From CADBRN01 sp050944685 (lineage in GTDB: Bacteria > Bacillota > Clostridia > Lachnospirales > Lachnospiraceae): a stretch of DNA of 64,000 bases. The notes under the pieces are model-generated. The model saw only the letters and a list, made by a program, of their open reading frames with translations, was not told the origin of the DNA and searched no databases. Shown here piece after piece: positions 58,583 to 64,000 of the stretch (positions are counted from its first letter, which is position 1; every line of letters starts with the position of its first letter). Made by a program: the position numbers and the translations under genes. Location: contig JBMNRP010000010.1 in the NCBI GenBank assembly GCA_050944685.1, forward strand, positions 42,830-106,829. Direction: 5' to 3'.

Positions 58583-59890
58583 TCATTTAAAATATTCAAA
58601 GGTATGACCGTACATGCGTATGGTGTCCCCTTCCTTCACTCCGGCTTCTTCCAGGTCTTTCAGAATCCCGCTCTCGTCGAGAAATTTCTGGAAGAAGGCA
58701 AAGCCTTTCTCGGAATCCAGATTGGTGTATCCGAGCATTTTTTCGATTTTGGGGCCTTCGACAATAAAGGTGTTTTCCTCCCTGTCCGAGCGCACGACGG
58801 TGTAGGGCAGATCATCGTCCGGGATCAGTTCGCCGACATCTACCTCCGGGTGAAAGCGCATGGCATCTTTCGGGATCTCGGACAGACGCTGCTGTACGTA
58901 GTAAAGAAGCTCCCGGATTCCCTTTCCGGTTGCCCCGGAGATCGGAAAGACCCGGATCCCCTTCGGCTCAAATTCTGTCTTCAGGCGGTCAACGGGACTT
59001 TTCTCCCCGGTCTCGTCGTAGTACTCCTGATAGATCAGGTCTGTTTTATTGGCGGCGATTACCTGAGGGCGGTCTTCGAGCCCTCTGCCGTATTTGGACA
59101 GCTCTGAATTGATCTTATAGACATCCTCGACCGGGTCGCGTTCCTCGCTTCCGGAGGCGTCAACGACGTGGATAAAAAGGCGCGTCCGCTCGATGTGGCG
59201 CAGAAATTCGATTCCCAGCCCGGCTCCCTCGGCGGCTCCCTCAATCAGCCCGGGAATATCCGCGGCGACAAACCCGCCTCCGTCCAGATCCACCACGCCC
59301 AGATTCGGCGTGAGCGTGGTAAACTGGTAGTTCGCGATTTTCGGATCCGCGTTGGAAATTCTGGAGAGCAGCGTCGATTTCCCGACATTGGGGAAACCGA
59401 TCAGCCCCACGTCGGCGATCAGCTTCAGCTCGAGTCGGATCTCAAGCTCTCTGGCCGGACCACCGGGCTGCGCATACCGGGGGACCTGCATGGTGGAGGT
59501 GGCAAAATTCATATTGCCGCGGCCTCCGCGGCCTCCCTTCAAAAGGACGAAACGGCTGTTCTCCCCGGAGAGGTCTGCGATCACTTTTCCGCTCTTGTCA
59601 TCCAGAATAATCGTTCCCTCCGGTACTTTCAGGATCAGGTCCTTCCCGTCGCTGCCGTGGCGTCTGCACTTTTCTCCATTGCCGCCGTCGCCCGCGGAAA
59701 ACTTTCTGCGGTGGCGATAGCTGTAAAGCGTATTCAGACCGGGATCTACCTCAAAAATGACGTCTCCTCCTCTACCTCCGTCTCCCCCGTCCGGGCCGCC
59801 GGCCGCGATATATTTTTCTCTGCGGAAGCTGACATGACCGTCGCCTCCCTTTCCGGACCGGACCAGGATCCGGGCTCTGTCTGCAAACAT
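58583..59890 (-). CDS. obgE: GTPase Obg
   Basis: The 435-residue GTPase has an N-terminal Obg fold (GGDGHVSFRREKYIAAGGPD, GGKGGDV-like repeats, 1-157), a G domain with GFPNVGKSTLL (G1), DIPGLIEGAAEG (G3) and NKTD (G4), and a C-terminal OCT domain (~360-435) ending MYGHTFEYF. Obg acts in 50S maturation and stress responses. It is downstream of rpmA, from which a weak hairpin separates it. Confidence 0.95.
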   Translation of the reverse strand: MFADRARILVRSGKGGDGHVSFRREKYIAAGGPDGGDGGRGGDVIFEVDPGLNTLYSYRHRRKFSAGDGGNGEKCRRHGSDGKDLILKVPEGTIILDDKSGKVIADLSGENSRFVLLKGGRGGRGNMNFATSTMQVPRYAQPGGPARELEIRLELKLIADVGLIGFPNVGKSTLLSRISNADPKIANYQFTTLTPNLGVVDLDGGGFVAADIPGLIEGAAEGAGLGIEFLRHIERTRLFIHVVDASGSEERDPVEDVYKINSELSKYGRGLEDRPQVIAANKTDLIYQEYYDETGEKSPVDRLKTEFEPKGIRVFPISGATGKGIRELLYYVQQRLSEIPKDAMRFHPEVDVGELIPDDDLPYTVVRSDREENTFIVEGPKIEKMLGYTNLDSEKGFAFFQKFLDESGILKDLEEAGVKEGDTIRMYGHTFEYFK

Positions 59891-59936
59891 AGCTTTCCCC
59901 TTTTCTATGATAGTAAAAGAAGAGCTGACATAAGAA

Positions 59937-59962
59937 GGCTGCCGCAGAATTCTGCGACAGCC
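59937..59962 (-). terminator. Weak terminator or attenuator between rpmA and obg
   Basis: GGCTG-C-CGCAG and CTGCG-A-CAGCC form a ten-pair stem with one mismatch and an AATT loop, followed on the minus strand by TTCTTATG. It may reduce obg transcription relative to rpmA. Confidence 0.5.
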
Positions 59963-59973
59963 CTGAAGTTTTC

Positions 59974-60267
59974 TTACTCGGCAGCTTCCGCGACCGGAAC
60001 GACGGAAACTTTTTTTCTGTCTTTTCCGACTCTCTGGAATCTCACGATGCCGTCCGCTGTTGCGTACAGCGTGTCATCTTTTCCCCTGCCGACATTTTCG
60101 CCCGGATGGATGTGTGTTCCGCGCTGTCTGTACAGAATGTTGCCGGCTTTGACAAACTGTCCGTCCGCTCTTTTCGCGCCGAGACGTTTAGACTCGGAAT
60201 CACGGCCGTTCTTGGTGGAACCGACTCCCTTTTTATGAGCGAAGAACTGAATGTTCATTCTGATCAT
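59974..60267 (-). CDS. rpmA: 50S ribosomal protein L27 with cleavable N-terminus
   Basis: The 97-residue protein opens MIRMNIQFFAHKKGVGSTKN. Firmicutes L27 carries a short N-terminal extension ending in a QFFA-type motif, removed by protease Prp; here it is NIQFF-AHKK. The rest is standard L27. The ATG at 60267 has GAGGAGG 11 bases upstream. The prp gene lies immediately upstream. Confidence 0.95.
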   Translation of the reverse strand: MIRMNIQFFAHKKGVGSTKNGRDSESKRLGAKRADGQFVKAGNILYRQRGTHIHPGENVGRGKDDTLYATADGIVRFQRVGKDRKKVSVVPVAEAAE

Positions 60268-60273
60268 GGTTCT

Positions 60274-60600
60274 TTACACCTCCTCGAATAGAATCTGCAG
60301 ATTCGCTTTCCATGACTTTTTGATATCTCTCAGACCCATTATCATAGTGCGGATCAGAAGGTCTGTATCGTGGGAATAATCCGGATCCAGTGTGAACCGG
60401 ATCTCGGCGTGTTCCTCATCCGCACTGTCCTCGCAGCGGTCATCGGTAAAGGTCTCGATCGCGTTTACCGTATTAATGACCAGAGCGGAAACGGACGCAC
60501 AGACGATGTCCTCTCCCTTTTCCGCGAAGCCGGAATGACCGCGGCAGGTAAAACCGGTGTATCTCCCGTTTTCGTTCTGAAAGATCTTTACTGTCGTCAT
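60274..60600 (-). CDS. prp: Ribosomal-processing cysteine protease Prp
   Basis: The 108-residue protein (from the ATG at 60600) contains GHSGFAEKGEDIVCASVSAL, which holds the catalytic His and Cys of Prp/YsxB, and a C-terminal MIMGLRDI. It cleaves the N-terminal extension of L27, the next gene, and is essential in organisms such as Staphylococcus. It lies between rplU and rpmA as usual. The TTG at 60609 overlaps the rplU stop and is less likely. Confidence 0.93.
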   Translation of the reverse strand: MTTVKIFQNENGRYTGFTCRGHSGFAEKGEDIVCASVSALVINTVNAIETFTDDRCEDSADEEHAEIRFTLDPDYSHDTDLLIRTMIMGLRDIKKSWKANLQILFEEV

Positions 60601-60605
60601 GGCAC

Positions 60606-60914
60606 TCAAGCGTTGATTTTGTCGATTTTGACTTCCGTGTACTGCTGTCTGTGTCCGTTTTTGCAGTGATAGCCGGTTTTGGGCTTATACTTGTAGACGA
60701 CGACTTTTTTACCCCTGCCGTTTCCGGTTACGGTCGCGGTGACGGTGGCATTTTCCACATCCTTGCCGACCTTCAGCGTTTCGTCGTCTCTTACTGCAAG
60801 AACCTGGTCAAACGTAACAGTTTCATCTGCATCCTTTCCGAGCTTCTCCACACGGATCACATCGCCCTCGGATACTTTGTACTGCTTGCCGCCAGTAGCA
60901 ATAATTGCGTACAT
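60606..60914 (-). CDS. rplU: 50S ribosomal protein L21
   Basis: The 102-residue protein opens MYAIIATGGKQYKVSEGDVI and ends with the GYHCKNGHRQQYTEVKIDKI motif, typical of L21. AGGAGG lies eight bases before the ATG at 60914; the earlier in-frame GTG at 60923 overlaps that ribosome-binding site. First gene of the rplU-prp-rpmA operon, behind its own promoter and a structured leader. Confidence 0.96.
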   Translation of the reverse strand: MYAIIATGGKQYKVSEGDVIRVEKLGKDADETVTFDQVLAVRDDETLKVGKDVENATVTATVTGNGRGKKVVVYKYKPKTGYHCKNGHRQQYTEVKIDKINA

Positions 60915-60939
60915 CTGTGGCACCTCCTAAAATAAATCT

Positions 60940-61066
60940 CGCCAGATATGGCGCCCCTTCTTTTCCGGCCCATCGCAAAACGAACCGGTCTATTGCAAGG
61001 GAACTTTACAAGCCTCTCTGTGCGGCATACGGATGTAATATACCACGATTTTCCTCTTCCTGTCAA
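60940..61066 (-). promoter_or_regulatory. rplU promoter and candidate L21 leader
   Basis: On the minus strand TTGACA (61061-61066), an 18-base spacer and TATATT (61037-61042). The ~115-base untranslated leader contains a CGCCA-TATC-TGGCG hairpin (60940-60953) just before the ribosome-binding site. An L21 autoregulatory leader is known upstream of this operon in Firmicutes; matching it needs a covariance search. Confidence 0.6.
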
Positions 61067-61108
61067 CCTGAGATTCCGTGCATCTTCCCGTGTTTTCCGC
61101 CTGCAGAA

Positions 61109-62128
61109 TCAGATATTCCAGATCAGAGAAATCGCGATGCAAAAGAAACCGATCACGGCGAGTCCGATGATGGGGAACAGGATTTTCTGCCACAGCACAT
61201 GCTTCCTTCCGGCCGGATCTGACGGAAGGAAGTCCGGTACCACCGGAGCGATTCCGCGGTCGATCAGGAAATTCCCCAGATAGAGGAGAAAAACGGCGGG
61301 AATTCCCAGAAACATGATTTCAACTCCGAGCATGGCGAGTGAGAACCCGGGCATCTCGGCAGAGGACGCCGCTCCTCTGGTGAAGAGCGACGCCGCGGGC
61401 AGTCCGGTAACCGAAAGACGCATGACCGCACCTCCCGTCACACGGTCGAGAATGGTGCTGAACGTGTTCAGGGAAAAATGAATCAGGCAGGAGTAGAACA
61501 TGCTGCCCGTTTTTGCGCAGAGATAGCTCAGGAAAAACCCCATGATGAACATGGACGGATAGCGGATCGGATAAAAATGAAACAGGGCGAAGAAGACACC
61601 CATGACCGCGCACTGAGCGTAAATGTTTTTCATACGGTCCGGGAGCGCATGCTGAATAAATCCGCGGTGCATCGCCTCTTCGCAGATGGCAGGGAGAAGG
61701 CAGACCACGAGAATTTCCAGAAGCAGCGGCGAATCCATCGTGGATTCCATCTGATCGGAAAACCAGGTCAGTTCCTCCGGAATCAGATAGTAAAGAACCA
61801 GATTGCTCAGAAGAACAATTCCGTATGTGCCGGCGAACATGATGTACGTTCCCGCGACAGCGGTGCCATCAGGTCTGCGGAAGGGAAAGATCTCCGCGGG
61901 GTCCGACCGGGTCAGGAAAACGAACAACACCGTTAATCCCAGTATCATGCCCTCTGTGATCGCAAGCCCGCCCATGCCGAAGAGGTACTGGCACCACCCC
62001 TCAACCGTGAGAAAAAGAAACATCTGGATGACAAACAGGATGATGGCCATGGAAAACGCCGGTTTTTGATACGTTTTCTTTCTGGTCAGTCCATCGGGAG
62101 AGGAATATCGGATCTGCTCATAATTCAT
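61109..62128 (-). CDS. CPBP family intramembrane metalloprotease
   Basis: The 339-residue protein has about eight membrane segments and the family motifs EEAMHRGFIQHAL (EExxxR), ALFHFYP (FxxxH) and SCLIHFSLN (HxxxN), the three-part active site of CAAX-protease/bacteriocin-processing proteins. Substrates vary widely and are unknown here. Independent promoter likely. It lies between rplU and the RNase gene, all on the minus strand. Confidence 0.9.
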   Translation of the reverse strand: MNYEQIRYSSPDGLTRKKTYQKPAFSMAIILFVIQMFLFLTVEGWCQYLFGMGGLAITEGMILGLTVLFVFLTRSDPAEIFPFRRPDGTAVAGTYIMFAGTYGIVLLSNLVLYYLIPEELTWFSDQMESTMDSPLLLEILVVCLLPAICEEAMHRGFIQHALPDRMKNIYAQCAVMGVFFALFHFYPIRYPSMFIMGFFLSYLCAKTGSMFYSCLIHFSLNTFSTILDRVTGGAVMRLSVTGLPAASLFTRGAASSAEMPGFSLAMLGVEIMFLGIPAVFLLYLGNFLIDRGIAPVVPDFLPSDPAGRKHVLWQKILFPIIGLAVIGFFCIAISLIWNI

Positions 62129-62193
62129 AATATTTGGTCAACTCCTTACATAAATGAGCGCCTGTCTCGCTTTGCCCCGGCAGTTGCCTGCCC

Positions 62194-63444
62194 TCAATCA
62201 TTTTCCGGGTGACGGATCCTCGCGATTTGTTCGGACAGCGGCGGGCGGCTTTTTTCACGGGTGATTTCCGCGATACCGAGCTTCGTGAGATCAATCACCT
62301 CAGTCGGATCAAAATCGCTCCCCGCGAGCTCTCTGAGACGTTTCAAAAGTGCCTCTTTGGATGCCTCTTCTTCCATGTTGATAAAATCGATCAGAATCGT
62401 TCCGGACAGATTCCGAAGCCGTATCTGTTCCATGGCGGCCTCCGCCGCCTCTAGATTCAGCCGGAGCGTCATGGACTCGTGATCGAGATTTCTGGAAAAT
62501 TTTCCGCTGTTCACATCAATCGCGGCAAATGCTTCGGTCTGTTCGACAATGAGGGTGGCACCGGACTTCAGCCAGATTCTTTTTGCGGTGAGGCGGTCCA
62601 GCAGGCCTGCCATCCCGTAGCGCCGCCAGAGCGGATCCTCTTTCGAATACAGGACACATTCCGCCCCGTCCGGGAGGAACCCGCCGCCTCCGGAGGCGAC
62701 AGACGATGGTCCGGTCAGATCCCTGTATACGTCCGGGAGGTCGGTTTCAATCTTCCCGTCCTCATCAAGATGATCCGTCAGATATCGAAGAAAAAACGGG
62801 CGGTACAGGCATGTGCCGCAGGGAGCGTGTCTGCCCTTTTCCAGAATATGATCCAGACGTTCGGTCAGGGTCCGCAGCTCCGAGGAGAGGTCCTCCTCTC
62901 CCGCTTTTCCGGCGGCTGTGCGCACGATAATGCAGTAGCGGGATTCGCCTCCGTTTTCCTGCAGAGACCGGCGGATCATTTTCCGGATCCGGATCTTCTC
63001 GGAAGGCTCCAGGCGGGACGAAAAACGGACGGACGGTTCGCCCGTCGCGAGCGCCAGATATCGCCCGGACAGATTCAGTTCGCCCCGCGCGTGGGGACGC
63101 TTGGTCTTGATGGGTTCCTGGTCAATCTGGATCAGAAGCTCGTCTCCTGTTTTCAGCGGCGATTCGGCCGGCCGGTTCGTTTTCATGCAGAACCGTCCGG
63201 AGGGCGTGCGGTCTTTCAGGGGCAGATACACCATGCCTCCGTCCGCGATCTGCACAAAGGATCCGTTCGTCTTGCGGTCCATTCTGGCAATCCGCCCCAC
63301 AAAAATGGAGCCGACAGGAGCCTTACGGGTCGAGGCCGGCTCGACGTAGAATCGGACAGGACGCTCATTCTCATCCAGCAGAAGCGAGGCGACCGCCTCA
63401 TTTCCGGCGATCTGCATGGAAGCGATAATCAGTTTCTTATTCAA
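62194..63444 (-). CDS. rng: Ribonuclease G/E family endoribonuclease
   Basis: The 416-residue protein has an S1-like domain (SIFVGRIARMDRKTNGSFVQ) and the catalytic region with metal-binding aspartates (AAIDVNSGKF and ILIDFINMEEE). It lacks the RNase E C-terminal degradosome scaffold; RNase G-like proteins process rRNA and mRNA 5' ends. The start is a TTG preceded by GGGGGA, overlapping the end of the upstream DUF2344 gene by eight bases. Confidence 0.88.
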   Translation of the reverse strand: MNKKLIIASMQIAGNEAVASLLLDENERPVRFYVEPASTRKAPVGSIFVGRIARMDRKTNGSFVQIADGGMVYLPLKDRTPSGRFCMKTNRPAESPLKTGDELLIQIDQEPIKTKRPHARGELNLSGRYLALATGEPSVRFSSRLEPSEKIRIRKMIRRSLQENGGESRYCIIVRTAAGKAGEEDLSSELRTLTERLDHILEKGRHAPCGTCLYRPFFLRYLTDHLDEDGKIETDLPDVYRDLTGPSSVASGGGGFLPDGAECVLYSKEDPLWRRYGMAGLLDRLTAKRIWLKSGATLIVEQTEAFAAIDVNSGKFSRNLDHESMTLRLNLEAAEAAMEQIRLRNLSGTILIDFINMEEEASKEALLKRLRELAGSDFDPTEVIDLTKLGIAEITREKSRPPLSEQIARIRHPEND

Positions 63445-64000
63445 TGATTTCCCCCAGTTCTCCGAGCGGAACCAGCTTTCTTTCGCCGTCCGCTCCGAAA
63501 TTCGCGTAGATCTCCTTCCGGTGAATCAGAAGATCGCTGATTTCCGTTTCGAAACCCGCAAAGGCAGAAAACGTAAACAGGACGAATTCCGGTCTCAGAT
63601 TATTGGTGCTTCCCTGCGAGACGCACAGTTGAAATGTGTCCTCTTGGTAATCGAGTGAATAGATCAGCGGACGGATATCGATCTTTCTCTCTCCTTTTCT
63701 GGTCCTGCGGACGACCGGAATGTGGTCCTCTGCCAGATAGCCGGAGAGAAGCTCCTCTGCTCTTCCGGGCACGCCGGAAATCTCTTCCCATCGGCTGCGC
63801 GCTTTATTCTGACGGCGGACGTCGTAATCGGCCGCCGCGACCAGAGTCATCCCCTTCGAACCCTTGTCCGATGGAATTTTCCGGATGTCGAGAACGCGGA
63901 AACCGTCCGCCATCTGTTCATTTAAGAGACGCACCATCTCCGCGGAGGATCTCGTCTCGAGTTCTGTCAGCTCCAGGTCGAAATATTCGGCATCGCTTGT
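63437..64000 (-). CDS. DUF2344 / TIGR03936 protein, partial (cut by window end)
   Basis: The last ~187 residues are present; the frame stays open to the window end, reading SDAEYFDLELTELE just before the visible methionine, which is the conserved N-terminal region of this family. The family is usually next to rng and downstream of a radical-SAM gene. The function is unknown. Its stop overlaps the TTG start of rng by eight bases. Confidence 0.85.
   Translation of the reverse strand, partial: TSDAEYFDLELTELETRSSAEMVRLLNEQMADGFRVLDIRKIPSDKGSKGMTLVAAADYDVRRQNKARSRWEEISGVPGRAEELLSGYLAEDHIPVVRRTRKGERKIDIRPLIYSLDYQEDTFQLCVSQGSTNNLRPEFVLFTFSAFAGFETEISDLLIHRKEIYANFGADGERKLVPLGELGEIIE

Noticed and set aside
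62479..63447. 322-codon plus-strand open frame across the RNase G gene
   Set aside because: Antisense to a gene with clear catalytic motifs; no support for coding.
1..64000. tRNA, rRNA, CRISPR array, insertion sequence or prophage
   Set aside because: Intergenic gaps are short, and none contains a cloverleaf-like sequence, direct-repeat array or transposase gene that I can see.

Overview
This window is a contiguous, gene-dense stretch of core chromosome from a GC-rich Gram-positive anaerobe, most likely a member of the Clostridia and probably Lachnospiraceae-like. The evidence is the redox repressor Rex, an NfnAB-type transhydrogenase, rubrerythrin, a SpoIIIE/FtsK translocase, RNase-Prp-type processing of ribosomal protein L27, a LexA/YneA SOS pair, a stand-alone methionine synthase activation protein, and the SepF/YlmH division cluster. 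No rRNA, tRNA, CRISPR array, insertion sequence or prophage is seen. No gene looks broken, apart from the two cut by the window edges. The identifications below come from reading motifs by eye, without a database search.

Layout. 1-5.7 kb: the end of isocitrate dehydrogenase, an ABC-F ATPase, divergent rex with an apparent Rex operator, NAD(P)HX repair, and YebC. 5.8-13.3 kb: a UppP-like membrane protein lacking the catalytic glutamates, SpoIIIE/FtsK, a zinc-ribbon/TPR/chitobiase-domain membrane protein, and NfnAB. 13.4-26.5 kb: RNA maturation and DNA repair (rlmH, phoH, ybeY, 5-FCL, miaB, mutS, mutL, miaA), then a PLP lyase-family protein and a flavoprotein. 26.6-29 kb: rubrerythrin and a second flavoprotein. 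29-37.4 kb: the cell-elongation operon radC-mreBCD-PBP2-rodA-DD-carboxypeptidase. 37.5-45 kb: a P-loop orphan, a HlyD-like protein, yggS, sepF, ylmH, aroB, lspA, rluD and a cytidylate-kinase-like gene.

45-50.8 kb: mostly minus-strand genes (AI-2E family, tyrosine recombinase, AEC transporter, YneA-like) with two orphan small genes, then lexA. The yneA-lexA intergenic region carries several SOS boxes placed inside good promoters. 51-55 kb: one-carbon and methionine genes (metF, activation protein, metH) behind a structured leader. They converge on folD-fchA (minus), which end a long minus-strand run of rplU-prp-rpmA-obg-yhbY-nadD-yqeK-rsfS-fchA-folD. 61-64 kb: a CPBP protease, RNase G/E and the C-terminal part of a DUF2344 protein.

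The most interesting signals are conserved genes that appear to have lost catalytic residues: the UppP paralogue, an MreB with altered ATPase motifs, and a FolD lacking the cyclohydrolase lysine next to a dedicated cyclohydrolase (FchA). Others are a ~245-residue insertion in PBP2, the tightly built SOS control region, a perfect 11-bp inverted repeat directly upstream of the tyrosine recombinase gene, and a three-way-junction-like leader before metF.
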